A DNA stretch of 64,000 nt, taken from NCBI RefSeq assembly GCF_041927875.1, contig NZ_JBHFHN010000005.1; one strand, written 5' to 3'. Within the stretch, counting starts at the first letter, position 1. Each line of letters starts with the position of its first letter. Shown piece by piece: positions 54,284 to 63,525 of this stretch. Position numbers and translations under genes: made by a program. The notes beneath the pieces are model-generated. The model saw only the letters and a program-made list of their open reading frames with translations. It was not told the DNA's origin and searched no databases. Source of the stretch: Paracoccus sp041927875. Lineage in GTDB: Bacteria; Pseudomonadota; Alphaproteobacteria; Rhodobacterales; Rhodobacteraceae.

Positions 54284-55525
54284 ATGAAGCGTATGATGTT
54301 CGCGGCCTCGACCGCGCTGGCCCTGCTGGCCGTTCCGGCGCTGGCCGAGCCGCAGGCCGAAGTTCTGCATTGGTGGACCTCGGGCGGTGAGGCGAAATCG
54401 GCCGCCGTGCTGAAGGAGGAGTTCGCGGCCAAGGGCGGCACCTGGACCGACATGCCGGTGGCTGGCGGCGGTGGCGATGCGGCGATGACCGCGCTGCGCG
54501 CCCGCGTGCTGGCCGGCAACGCGCCGACCGCCGTGCAACTGAAAGGCCCGGCCATTCAGGAATGGTATGAAGAGGGCGTTCTGGCTGACATCAGCCCGGT
54601 TGCCGACAAGGAAAAATGGGCTGACCTGCTGCCCGCCGCCATTGCCAACCACATGAAATGTGAAGACAAATGGTGCGCCGTGCCGGTGAACGTCCACCGC
54701 GTTGACTGGATCTGGGCCAATGCCGATGTGCTGGCCAAGAACGGCATCGAAATGCCGACCACCTGGGATGAGTTCAACGCCGCCGCCGACAAGCTGAAGG
54801 CCGCGGGCATCACGCCGCTGGCCCATGGCGGCCAGAACTGGCAGGACGCCACCGTCTTTGAAACCGTCGTTCTGGGCCTGGGCGGCCCCGAGTTCTTCCA
54901 GAAGGCGCTGGTCGATCTGGACGAAGAGGCGCTGAAATCCGACACCATGATCAAGGTGTTCGACCAGATGCGCAAGCTGCGCGGCTATGTCGACCCGAAC
55001 TTCTCGGGCCGCGACTGGAACCTGGCGACCGCCATGGTAATGAACGGCGAAGCCGGTTTTCAGATCATGGGCGACTGGGCCAAGGGCGAGTTCCTGGCGG
55101 CGGGCAAGGTGCCGGGCAAGGACTTCCTGTGCGCCTCGACCCCCGGCGACGGCTATCTGTACAACGTCGACAGCTTTGCCATGTTCACCGTCGAAGGCGA
55201 GGACAAGAAAGCCGGTCAGGATCTGCTGGCCGAGCTGATCATGGGCCCGTCCTTCCAGAAGACCTTCAACCTGAACAAGGGTTCGATCCCGGCCCGCAGC
55301 GATGTGGCCCTGGATGAGTTCGACGATTGTGCCAAGCTGTCCTCGACCGAGATGAAGGCCAGTGCCGACGGCGGTTCGCTGCTGCCCAGCTATGCGCATG
55401 GCATGGCGCTGCGCGGTGCGCAGGCGGGCGCGATCACCGATGTCGTGACCGCGCATTTCAACAGCGAGATGACCTCGCAAGAGGCCGTCGACCAACTGGT
55501 CGCGGCGGTTGCCAACTCGCGCTAA
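54284..55525 (+). CDS. gtsA: Glucose/mannose ABC transporter, periplasmic binding protein (GtsA-like)
   Basis: 413 aa from the ATG at 54284 (GGGAGG upstream; an ATG at 54278 is too close to it). The signal peptide ends near ALA (about residue 20). The mature sequence closely follows the Pseudomonas glucose-binding protein pattern: VLHWWTSGGEAKSAA, QLKGPAIQEWYEEG, VPVNVHRVDWIWAN, HGGQNWQDATVFE, IMGDWAKGEF and NKGSIPARSD. CUT1-type solute-binding protein. A strong hairpin after the gene fits its need for excess expression over the membrane parts. Confidence 0.9.
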   Translation: MKRMMFAASTALALLAVPALAEPQAEVLHWWTSGGEAKSAAVLKEEFAAKGGTWTDMPVAGGGGDAAMTALRARVLAGNAPTAVQLKGPAIQEWYEEGVLADISPVADKEKWADLLPAAIANHMKCEDKWCAVPVNVHRVDWIWANADVLAKNGIEMPTTWDEFNAAADKLKAAGITPLAHGGQNWQDATVFETVVLGLGGPEFFQKALVDLDEEALKSDTMIKVFDQMRKLRGYVDPNFSGRDWNLATAMVMNGEAGFQIMGDWAKGEFLAAGKVPGKDFLCASTPGDGYLYNVDSFAMFTVEGEDKKAGQDLLAELIMGPSFQKTFNLNKGSIPARSDVALDEFDDCAKLSSTEMKASADGGSLLPSYAHGMALRGAQAGAITDVVTAHFNSEMTSQEAVDQLVAAVANSR

Positions 55526-55533
55526 GGCGCGCG

Positions 55534-55560
55534 CCTGCCCCGGCCCAGCGCCGGGGCAGG
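55534..55560 (+). terminator. Hairpin after gtsA (partial terminator)
   Basis: CCTGCCCCGG and CCGGGGCAGG form a 10-bp stem with a 7-nt loop, followed by CCCCTTTT. It likely stops part of the transcripts so that the binding protein is made in excess. Confidence 0.65.
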
Positions 55561-55595
55561 CCCCTTTTCCCCGACCTTGTAACAGGATCAGTGTC

Positions 55596-56510
55596 ATGAC
55601 CGACCGGCCCGCGGGCGTGGTCGATCCATCCGGCAAGCGCACCGGCTGGTTCGAGACCCACATCCCCAAGATCGTCATCGCCCCATCCTTTGCGGCGGTG
55701 CTGCTGTTCGTCTATGGCTTCATCGCCTGGACGGCCTGGGTGTCCTTCACCCGGTCTCGGCTGATGCCGAACTATGATTTCGCAGGCACCATCCAGTATG
55801 AGCGGCTGTTTTCCACCCCGCGTTGGGATACGGCGCTGACCAACCTGGCGGTCTTTGGCCTGCTCTTCATCATCATCTCGATGGTGCTGGGGTTGATGCT
55901 GGCGATCTTTCTGGATCAGCGCATCCGCACCGAGGGCGTGATCCGCACGATCTATCTTTACCCGATGGCGCTGTCGATGATCGTCACCGGGACGGCCTGG
56001 AAATGGATCCTGAACCCCGGTCTGGGGCTTGAGGCGACGATCAAGGGCTGGGGCTTTCCGAACTTCACTTTCGACTGGCTGGTGAACCCCGACATGGCGA
56101 TCTACACCATCGTCATCGCCGGGGTCTGGCAGGCGTCGGGCTTTGTGATGGCGCTGTTCCTGGCCGGGCTGCGGTCGGTGGACGGAGAGATCATCAAGGC
56201 CGCGCAGGTCGATGGCATCCCGAACTGGCGCATCTATTCGGCGATCATCATTCCGTCGATGGCGCCGATCTTCATGTCGGCCTTCATCGTGCTGTCGCAC
56301 CTGGCGATCAAAAGTTTCGACCTGGTGATGGCGCTGACGGCGGGTGGTCCCGGCTATGCGACCGACCTGCCCGCGACCTACATGTATGCGATGGCGTTTT
56401 CGCGCGGCGATGTGGGGCAGGCGGCGGCCTCGGCGATGATCATGCTGATAATCGTGTTCACCATCGTCGTTCCCTATCTGTATTCCGAACTGCGGGGCAA
56501 ACATGACTGA
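55596..56510 (+). CDS. gtsB: Glucose ABC transporter permease (GtsB-like)
   Basis: 304 aa from the ATG at 55596. Six membrane segments and the EAA loop (EIIKAAQVDGIPNWRIYSAIIIPSMAPI in order). CUT1 MalF-type permease without the large periplasmic domain. It overlaps gtsC by 8 bp. Confidence 0.88.
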   Translation: MTDRPAGVVDPSGKRTGWFETHIPKIVIAPSFAAVLLFVYGFIAWTAWVSFTRSRLMPNYDFAGTIQYERLFSTPRWDTALTNLAVFGLLFIIISMVLGLMLAIFLDQRIRTEGVIRTIYLYPMALSMIVTGTAWKWILNPGLGLEATIKGWGFPNFTFDWLVNPDMAIYTIVIAGVWQASGFVMALFLAGLRSVDGEIIKAAQVDGIPNWRIYSAIIIPSMAPIFMSAFIVLSHLAIKSFDLVMALTAGGPGYATDLPATYMYAMAFSRGDVGQAAASAMIMLIIVFTIVVPYLYSELRGKHD

Positions 56511-57393
56511 TACCGTCGCCATTGCCCGCGAATCGCGCCCGATCGGCCGGCTGCTGCTGCGCTGGGGCCTGTATGCGGTGCTGTTTCTGTTCGTGCTGTA
56601 TTACCTGCTGCCCTTGTTCGTGATGGTCACGACATCGCTGAAATCCCTTGAGGAAATCCGCACCGGCAGCCTTGTCGCCCTCCCGCGTGAGGTGACGTTC
56701 GACGCCTGGGGCAAGGCCTGGTCGGGGGCCTGCACCGGCCTGCAATGCGAAGGCCTGCGCCCCTATTTCTGGAACTCGGTCGTGATGGCGATTCCGGCGG
56801 TGCTGCTGTCGACGCTGATCGGCGCGATGAACGGCTATGTCATCGCCCAGTGGCGGTTCCGCGGCGCCAACCTGATCTTCGCGCTGATGCTGTTCGGCTG
56901 CTTCATCCCGTTTCAGGTGGTGCTGCTGCCGATGGCGCGGATGCTGGGCCTGCTGGGTCTGGCGGGGACGATCCCGGGGCTGATCTTCGTGCATACGATC
57001 TACGGGATCGGCTTTACCACGCTATTCTTCCGCAACTACTACGTCACCATTCCCGCGGAACTGGTGAAGGCGGCCAAGGTCGATGGCGCCGGGTTCTTCC
57101 GCATCTTCTGGTCGATCTTCCTGCCCTTGTCGCTGCCGATCATCACCGTCACGGTGATCTGGCAGTTCACCCAGGTCTGGAACGATTTCCTGTTCGGGGT
57201 CTCGTTCTCGTCCGCCGGATCGCAGCCGGTCACGGTTGCGCTGAACAACATCGTCAACTCGACCACCGGGGTCAAGGAATACAACGTCGACATGGCCGCC
57301 GCGATCATCGCCGCGCTGCCGACGCTGCTAGTCTATGTCCTTGCTGGTAAATATTTCATCCGCGGTCTGACCGCCGGATCGGTGAAAGGCTGA
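56503..57393 (+). CDS. gtsC: Glucose ABC transporter permease (GtsC-like)
   Basis: 296 aa. Six membrane segments; EAA loop ELVKAAKVDGAGFFRIFWSIFLPLSLPI in order. MalG-type partner permease; cysteine pair in SGACTGLQCEGL typical of GtsC relatives. Starts inside the end of gtsB and ends 4 bp before the ATPase gene. Confidence 0.88.
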   Translation: MTDTVAIARESRPIGRLLLRWGLYAVLFLFVLYYLLPLFVMVTTSLKSLEEIRTGSLVALPREVTFDAWGKAWSGACTGLQCEGLRPYFWNSVVMAIPAVLLSTLIGAMNGYVIAQWRFRGANLIFALMLFGCFIPFQVVLLPMARMLGLLGLAGTIPGLIFVHTIYGIGFTTLFFRNYYVTIPAELVKAAKVDGAGFFRIFWSIFLPLSLPIITVTVIWQFTQVWNDFLFGVSFSSAGSQPVTVALNNIVNSTTGVKEYNVDMAAAIIAALPTLLVYVLAGKYFIRGLTAGSVKG

Positions 57394-57397
57394 AGCC

Positions 57398-58486
57398 ATG
57401 GCCCCCATTCTGGATATTCGGAACCTCTACAAGAACTACGGCAGCGTTGAGATCCTGAAGGACATCAACATCTCGATCCAGCCCGGCGACTTTCTGGTGC
57501 TGGTCGGCCCGTCCGGCTGCGGCAAGTCCACGCTGCTGAACTGCATCGCCGGGCTGGAGCCGATCAGCGGCGGCACGATCCAGATCGGCGGGCAGGACAT
57601 GACCCATGTCAGCCCCAAGGATCGCGACATCGCCATGGTGTTCCAGTCCTATGCGCTTTACCCGACCATGAGCGTGGCCAAGAACATCACCTTCGGCATG
57701 AAGGTGCGCGGCGTGCCGCAGGCTGAACAGGATGCCAAGCTGGCCCGCGTGGCGGCGCAGTTGCAGATCGACCACCTGTTGAACCGCCGCCCCGGCCAGC
57801 TCTCGGGCGGCCAGCGGCAGCGCGTCGCCATGGGCCGCGCGCTGGTGCGCGACCCCAAGCTGTTCCTGTTCGACGAACCGCTGTCGAACCTGGACGCCAA
57901 GCTGCGGGTCGAGATGCGGACCGAGATCAAGAAGCTGCACCAGAACCTTGGCGCCAGCATGGTCTATGTCACCCATGACCAGATCGAGGCGATGACGCTG
58001 GCCACCAAGATCGTGGTGATGAAGGGTGGTATCATTCAGCAGATGGGCACCCCGGCGGAAATCTATACCCGCCCGGCGAACCTGTTCGTGGCCGACTTCA
58101 TGGGCAGCCCGGCGATGAACCTGATCCCGGCGCGCGCCCGTGGCACCCAGATCGAGATCGACCGCGACGGCGCCGCGCCCATCGTGCTGCCTGCGCCCGT
58201 GGGGGCAAGCCTGCCCGGCGACGTGATCCTGGGCCTGCGCCCCGAGGATATCGCCGAACAGGGCTATCGCAGCGGCGCGGGCGTGCATCATGCCGAATGC
58301 CTGGTCGATATCGTCGAACCGGCCGGGGCCGACACCTTCGTCATGACCCGTCTGGGCGGCAAAGAGGTGACGGCGCGGCTGCATGCCGAAACCAGTGCGC
58401 GTCCGGGGCAGGTGCTGCCGGTCGCGCTGGACCTGTCCAAGGCCAGCTTCTTCGATCCGGCTTCGGGTCAGCGGCTGAACCCCTGA
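57398..58486 (+). CDS. gtsD: Sugar ABC transporter ATP-binding protein (GtsD/MalK-like)
   Basis: 362 aa. Walker A GPSGCGKST, Q-loop MVFQSYALYPTM, signature LSGGQRQRVAMGRAL, Walker B LFLFDEPLSNLD and the switch histidine in VTHDQIEA are intact. The C-terminal 120 residues are the TOBE regulatory domain of CUT1 ATPases. Last gene of the operon; an intrinsic terminator follows. Confidence 0.92.
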   Translation: MAPILDIRNLYKNYGSVEILKDINISIQPGDFLVLVGPSGCGKSTLLNCIAGLEPISGGTIQIGGQDMTHVSPKDRDIAMVFQSYALYPTMSVAKNITFGMKVRGVPQAEQDAKLARVAAQLQIDHLLNRRPGQLSGGQRQRVAMGRALVRDPKLFLFDEPLSNLDAKLRVEMRTEIKKLHQNLGASMVYVTHDQIEAMTLATKIVVMKGGIIQQMGTPAEIYTRPANLFVADFMGSPAMNLIPARARGTQIEIDRDGAAPIVLPAPVGASLPGDVILGLRPEDIAEQGYRSGAGVHHAECLVDIVEPAGADTFVMTRLGGKEVTARLHAETSARPGQVLPVALDLSKASFFDPASGQRLNP

Positions 58487-58501
58487 CGGCGGGGACGCAA
58501 G

Positions 58502-58529
58502 GGGCGGCGGGGCAAGCTGCCGCCCTTTT
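58502..58529 (+). terminator. Intrinsic terminator after the glucose transporter operon
   Basis: GGGCGGC and GCCGCCC pair around a 10-nt loop and run into TTTT. Confidence 0.7.
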
Positions 58530-58570
58530 CACCTTGACTTCGCCTGCCCGTTCGCGCGACCTGAGCCTTG

Positions 58571-58749
58571 CGCTGGTGCCTGCTTTCGGGTGGGCCAAAA
58601 GGGAATGCCGTGGGCCGGGTCCGGCCTGACGCAGCCGCCCCCGCGACCGTGACCGGAAAGGTCGCCCAAGGCCACTGTCCCCCGCGGGATGGGAAGGCGG
58701 GCGGCCATGGGGCCAGCCCCGAATCCGCAAGCCGGGAGACCTGCCAGCG
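58571..58749 (+). ncRNA. Cobalamin riboswitch upstream of the B12 synthesis operon
   Basis: B12 aptamer elements occur in order: GTGGGCCAAAAGGGAATGCC, CCGCCCCCGCGACCGTGACC-like core with one change from the CAACTGTAAG box, GGCCACTGTC, ATGGGAAGGCGGGC, CCGCAAGCCGGGAGACCTGCC in two parts. P1 pairs CGCTGG (58571-58576) with CCAGCG (58744-58749). A TTGACT -35-like box lies at 58534-58539. About 110 bp separate it from the DUF1636 start. Confidence 0.93.
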
Positions 58750-58859
58750 CCGGACGAAACGGGCGGACGGGGTGTGCCGCAGCCGACGGATGCCGGTGCG
58801 ACCCGCGCCCCGGCCCTGTCGCGCGGCGCGCCCCCAGGCCCCCAAGGCAAGGACGGACG

Positions 58860-59246
58860 ATGGACGGCAACCCCGCCACCCAAGACAGTGACAGCGCGGT
58901 GCTGATGGTCTGCGTGACCTGCCGCGCCGCCCAGCCCGTCGTCGAGGGCGAGCCGGTGCCCGGCGCGCGGCTGCTGGCGGCGCTGGCCGATGGCCCGGCT
59001 ATGCCCGGCGTCACCATCCGCCCGGTCGAATGCCTGTCGGCCTGCGACCAGGGCTGTGCCGTCGCGCTGTCGGCACCCGGCAAGTGGTCCTATGTCTATG
59101 GCCGCCTGACCGAGGCCGACGCCCCCGCCATCGCCGAGGGCGCCACCGCCTATGCCGCCAGCCCCGACGGCATCGTCCCCTGGCGCACCCGCCCCACCAT
59201 CTTCCGCAAGCAAAGCCTTGCCCGCATTCCCCCCATCGAAGGCTGA
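58860..59246 (+). CDS. DUF1636 protein, second copy, B12-regulated
   Basis: 128 aa from the ATG at 58860 (AAGGA upstream). Cysteines C18-x2-C21 near the N-terminus and C58-x3-C62-x3-C66, a thioredoxin-like ferredoxin arrangement of the COG5469/DUF1636 family. It is the first gene after the second cobalamin riboswitch and 3 bp before cobW. It is a clear relative of the protein at 15421, but with a different second cysteine cluster. A role in cobalt or corrinoid handling is inferred from position only. Confidence 0.82.
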   Translation: MDGNPATQDSDSAVLMVCVTCRAAQPVVEGEPVPGARLLAALADGPAMPGVTIRPVECLSACDQGCAVALSAPGKWSYVYGRLTEADAPAIAEGATAYAASPDGIVPWRTRPTIFRKQSLARIPPIEG

Positions 59247-59249
59247 ACT

Positions 59250-60284
59250 ATGACCGATCTTTCCAAAATCCCCGTCACCGTCATCACCGGCTTTCTTGGC
59301 TCGGGCAAGACCACGCTGATCCGGCATCTGATGCAGAACCCCGGTGGCCGCCGCCTGGCGGTGCTGGTGAATGAGTTCGGGACCGTCGGCGTCGATGGCG
59401 ACATTCTGAAATCCTGCGCGGATGAGAATTGCCCCATCGACAATATCGTCGAACTGGCCAACGGCTGCATCTGCTGCACCGTTGCCGATGACTTCATCCC
59501 GACGATCGAGGCGCTGATGGCGCGCAGCCCGCGCCCCGACCACATCCTGATCGAGACCTCGGGCCTGGCGCTGCCGAAACCCCTGCTGAAGGCCTTCGAC
59601 TGGCCCGCGATCCGGTCGCGCATCACCGTCGATGGCGTGATCGCTTTGGCCGATGCCGAGGCGGTGGCGGCGGGGCGCTTTGCCCCCGATGTCGATGCCG
59701 TGCAGGCGCAAAGGCTGGCCGATGAGGGGCTGGATCACGACACCCCCCTCGGCGAGGTGTTCGAGGATCAGATCGCCTGCGCCGATCTGGTCTTGCTGAC
59801 CAAGGCCGATCTGGCCGGTGAGGCCGGCCTTGCCGCCGCCCGCGCCGCCATCGAGGCCGAGGCCCCGCGCAAGCTGCCGATCCTGCCGGTGACCGATGGC
59901 GCGGTCGATCCGCGCGTGATCCTGGGGCTGAACGCGGCGGCCGAGGATGACCTCGCCGCGCGGCCCAGCCACCATGACGGCGCCGACGATCACGAACATG
60001 ACGATTTCGACAGCGTTGTCATCGACATGCCCGAAATCTCCGACCCCGAGGCGCTGGTCGCGGCCATTCAGACGCTGGCGCGCGATCAGAATATCCTGCG
60101 GGTCAAGGGCCATGTCGCGGTGGCGGGCAAGCCGATGCGGCTGCTGGTGCAGGCGGTCGGCGCGCGGGTGCGCCATCAGTTCGACCGGCCCTGGGGCAGC
60201 AGCCCGCGGCAGGGCAAGCTGGTGGTGATCGCCGAACACCACGACATCGACGAGGGCGCGATCCGCGCCACGCTGGGGGCCTGA
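59250..60284 (+). CDS. cobW: CobW GTP-binding metallochaperone
   Basis: 344 aa. Walker A GFLGSGKTT (14-22), the metal-binding GCICC motif (72-76), a G3-like ETSG and the NKxD-equivalent LLTKADL identify the CobW/COG0523 family. A histidine/acid-rich stretch HHDGADDHEHDDFD precedes the C-terminal domain. CobW delivers cobalt for the aerobic B12 pathway; cobN, the cobaltochelatase large subunit, follows 7 bp downstream. Confidence 0.95.
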   Translation: MTDLSKIPVTVITGFLGSGKTTLIRHLMQNPGGRRLAVLVNEFGTVGVDGDILKSCADENCPIDNIVELANGCICCTVADDFIPTIEALMARSPRPDHILIETSGLALPKPLLKAFDWPAIRSRITVDGVIALADAEAVAAGRFAPDVDAVQAQRLADEGLDHDTPLGEVFEDQIACADLVLLTKADLAGEAGLAAARAAIEAEAPRKLPILPVTDGAVDPRVILGLNAAAEDDLAARPSHHDGADDHEHDDFDSVVIDMPEISDPEALVAAIQTLARDQNILRVKGHVAVAGKPMRLLVQAVGARVRHQFDRPWGSSPRQGKLVVIAEHHDIDEGAIRATLGA

Positions 60285-60291
60285 GCCCGCC

Positions 60292-63200
60292 ATGCACGTC
60301 ATCTTCCGCGAAAGCCATGGGCTTGAGGAAAGCGACACCCCCTATGATCCGGGCCAAGACCCCGCCGATCTGGTGGTGCTGTCGTTTTCCGACAGCGATC
60401 TGGGCGCTTTCGCGGCAGGATGGCGGCGCGGGCAGGGCAGCCTGCCCAGCCTGCGGCTGTGCAACCTGGTGGCTTTGCGCCATCCCTTGTCGGTCGATAC
60501 CTATGTCGAACGCACCCTGTCGGGGGCCAAGGGCATCCTGATCCGGCTGATCGGCGGGGAAAGCTATTGGGCTTATGGCCTCGCCTCGGTCCGTGACCTG
60601 TGCCGCAGGCAGGGGATCGCGCTGGCGGTGCTGCCGGCCGATGGGCGGCCCGATCCGGCGCTGCGGGCGGCCTCGACCCTGCCCGGATCGGTGATGGACC
60701 GGCTGGCGGCCTTGTGTGACGCGGGCGGCGCGGTGGCGGCGCAGGCGGCGCTGGCGCAACTGGCGCTGGCGGCGGGGCTTTATGCGGGGCCGGTGCCGGG
60801 CGACAAGGCGATGCCCGATTGCGGCTTTTACGCCCCCGGCGCGGGGGTGGTGGGCCAGCCCCCGGCTGCGCAGGGCCGCCCGGTGGTGGCCGTCACCTTT
60901 TACCGCAGCTATCTGACGGCGGGCGATACCGCGCCTATCGACGCGCTGATCGCGGCGCTGGCGGATCGCGGCTTTGCCCCGGTGGCGATCTTCGCGCCCT
61001 CGCTGAAGGCGCCCGGCGCGGCCGATTTCATTGCGCGCGCGCTGGCGGATCTGGCCCCGGCGGCCATCGTCAACGCCACCGCCTTTTCCGGCAAGGATGC
61101 GGCGGGAACCTCACCCCTGGATGGGCCGGGCTGCCCGGTGTTTCAGGTTGCGCTGTCCACCGCGCGGCGGCGCGACTGGGCGGGCTCGGCGCGCGGCCTG
61201 TCGCCCGCCGATCTGGCCATGCATGTCGTCCTGCCCGAGGTGGACGGCCGCATCATGGCCGGGGTGATTTCCTTCAAATCGCCGGGCCAGCGTGACCCGG
61301 ACCTGCAATTTTCCCGCTTTGCGCATCGCCCCGATGCGGGGCGCATCGCGGCGGTGGCGGACCGGGTGGCGGCCTGGCACCGGCTGGCGCAGGCCGAACG
61401 CCCCGATCTGGCGCTGGTGCTGTCGACCTATCCGGGCCGTCCCGACCAACTGGCCCATGCGGTCGGGCTGGATGCGCTGGCCTCTGCCGCGCAGGTGGTG
61501 GCGCAGGCGGGCGATGGCAGCGAACCGCCCGATCTGGCCGCCACCCTTGGCCAGCGGCTGACGCGCGAAAGCCTGGCCTGGCCGCTTGCCGATTACCTGG
61601 CCGCGCTGGCCACGCTGCCGCAGGCCTTGCGCGACGACCTGACCGCCGCCTGGTGCGCGCCCGACGATGATCCGGCTTGCCGTGACGGGGCGTTCCACTT
61701 TGCCGCGCTGCGGGCGGGCGGCGTGTTGATCGCGCTGCAACCCGAACGCGGCGAGGTGGACAGTCGCGATGACGATTACCATGACCTGTCGCGCACCCCG
61801 CGCCATGGCTATGTCGCCTTCTACCTGTGGCTGCGCGCGCAGGGCCTGCACGCGCTGATCCACATGGGCGCGCATGGCACGCTGGAATGGCTGCCGGGCA
61901 AGTCGGTGGCTTTGTCCGATACCTGCTGGCCCGAGGCGCTGATCGGCGCGCTGCCGGTGATCTATCCCTTCATCGTCAACGATCCGGGCGAGGCCGCGCA
62001 GGCCAAGCGGCGCATCGGCGCGGTGACGCTGGGCCATCTGCCGCCGCCCTTGGCGCAGACCAGCCTGCCGCCCGCGCTGTCGCGGCTGGAACGGCTGCTG
62101 GACGAATATTCCACCGCCGACGGGCTGGACCCCGCCCGCCGTGACCGGCTGATCGCCGCGATCCGGGATGAGGCGCAGGCGGCTGGGGTCGAGGATGACC
62201 TTGGCCTGCCGCCCGGTGCCTCGGCCGCCGAGGCGATCACCCGCATCGACCGCTTCGTCTGCGACATCAAGGAAAGCCAGTATGGCGACGGGCTGCACAT
62301 CTATGGCACCGCCGCGGGTGAGGCCAGCGGGCTGGCCGATGCGCTGGCCGGTCGCCGGGTGGCGGCGGGGCCTGCGGGCTCGCCCTGGCGGGGGCGGGCG
62401 GATGTGCTGCCGACCGGGCGCAACCTTTACGCCGTCGACCCGCGCGCCGTTCCCAGCCGGGCCGCCCATGCCCAGGGCGTCAAGCTGGCCGAGGAACTGC
62501 TGCGCCGCCATCTTCAGGATCAGGGCGACTGGCCGCGTGGGCTGGTGATCGACCTGTGGGGATCGGCCACCATGCGCACCGCGGGCGAGGAAGTGGCGAT
62601 GGCGCTGCATCTGGCCGGGCTTCAGCCGCGCTGGGATGAGGGGGCCGAGCGCGTCTCGGGGTTCGAGATCCTGCCGCTGGCGGTGCTGGGTCGTCCCCGG
62701 ATCGACGTGACCCTGCGCGTGTCCGGCCTGTTCCGCGACATCTTTCCTGGGCTGGCGCAACTGTTCCAGTCCGGGGCCGCCGCGCTGGCCGAACGGGATG
62801 AGGCGCCCGAGGACAACCCCTATCTGACGCGATCGCCGCGCGTGTTCGGCCCGCGCCCCGGCCTTTACGGCATGGGCATGGGCGATGCGCTGGGCGATTA
62901 TTCCGACGCCGCCCGGCAGGCGGCGGGTGAGGCCTGGCTTGCGGCCTCAAGCTGGGCGATCGACGCGCAGGGCGACATCGCCCCCGCCCGCGCCGCGCTG
63001 GAGGATCGGCTGCGGCAGGCCGATGCCTTTGCCCATGTGCAGGATCTGCTGGAAACCGATCTGCTGCTGGCCCCCGATTATGCCGCGCATGAGGGCGGCG
63101 TGGCGGCGGCCCGCGCGGCGCTGGGGCAGGGGGCGCCGGCGCTGTATCATCTGGACGCCACCCGCCCCGATGCGCCCCGCGCGCGCCTGCTGTCGGAAGA

Positions 63201-63525
63201 GCTGGGCCGCGTCGTGCGCGCCCGCGCCGCCGATCCCGGCTGGGCCGCCGGGATGATGCGCCACGGCTTTCGCGGCGGCGCGGAAATCGCGGCGACACTG
63301 GACAATCTGGCCGCCTTTGCGCATCTGACCCGCGCAGTGCCCGCGCATCTTTTCGACCTGTATCATCAGGCGACGCTGGGCCGGGATGAGGTCGTGGCCT
63401 TTCTGGAACGGGAAAATCCGCAGGCGCTGGCGGCGATGCAGGCGCGGTTTCAGGCCTTGCATGACGCGGGCCTGTGGGTGACGCGGCGCAACTCGATCGC
63501 CGCGACCTTGGAGGGGGGGCGATGA
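60292..63525 (+). CDS. cobN: Aerobic cobaltochelatase subunit CobN
   Basis: 1077 aa, somewhat shorter than the classic 1275-aa CobN. The CobN/magnesium chelatase H signatures are present: HMGAHGTLEWLPGKSVALS, NDPGEAAQAKRR, VCDIKESQYGDGLHIYG, NLYAVDPRAVPS and FSGLFRDIFP-like VSGLFRDIFPGL. It inserts cobalt into hydrogenobyrinate a,c-diamide with CobS and CobT, which are outside the window. The stop overlaps the cobG start (ATGA). Confidence 0.95.
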   Translation: MHVIFRESHGLEESDTPYDPGQDPADLVVLSFSDSDLGAFAAGWRRGQGSLPSLRLCNLVALRHPLSVDTYVERTLSGAKGILIRLIGGESYWAYGLASVRDLCRRQGIALAVLPADGRPDPALRAASTLPGSVMDRLAALCDAGGAVAAQAALAQLALAAGLYAGPVPGDKAMPDCGFYAPGAGVVGQPPAAQGRPVVAVTFYRSYLTAGDTAPIDALIAALADRGFAPVAIFAPSLKAPGAADFIARALADLAPAAIVNATAFSGKDAAGTSPLDGPGCPVFQVALSTARRRDWAGSARGLSPADLAMHVVLPEVDGRIMAGVISFKSPGQRDPDLQFSRFAHRPDAGRIAAVADRVAAWHRLAQAERPDLALVLSTYPGRPDQLAHAVGLDALASAAQVVAQAGDGSEPPDLAATLGQRLTRESLAWPLADYLAALATLPQALRDDLTAAWCAPDDDPACRDGAFHFAALRAGGVLIALQPERGEVDSRDDDYHDLSRTPRHGYVAFYLWLRAQGLHALIHMGAHGTLEWLPGKSVALSDTCWPEALIGALPVIYPFIVNDPGEAAQAKRRIGAVTLGHLPPPLAQTSLPPALSRLERLLDEYSTADGLDPARRDRLIAAIRDEAQAAGVEDDLGLPPGASAAEAITRIDRFVCDIKESQYGDGLHIYGTAAGEASGLADALAGRRVAAGPAGSPWRGRADVLPTGRNLYAVDPRAVPSRAAHAQGVKLAEELLRRHLQDQGDWPRGLVIDLWGSATMRTAGEEVAMALHLAGLQPRWDEGAERVSGFEILPLAVLGRPRIDVTLRVSGLFRDIFPGLAQLFQSGAAALAERDEAPEDNPYLTRSPRVFGPRPGLYGMGMGDALGDYSDAARQAAGEAWLAASSWAIDAQGDIAPARAALEDRLRQADAFAHVQDLLETDLLLAPDYAAHEGGVAAARAALGQGAPALYHLDATRPDAPRARLLSEELGRVVRARAADPGWAAGMMRHGFRGGAEIAATLDNLAAFAHLTRAVPAHLFDLYHQATLGRDEVVAFLERENPQALAAMQARFQALHDAGLWVTRRNSIAATLEGGR

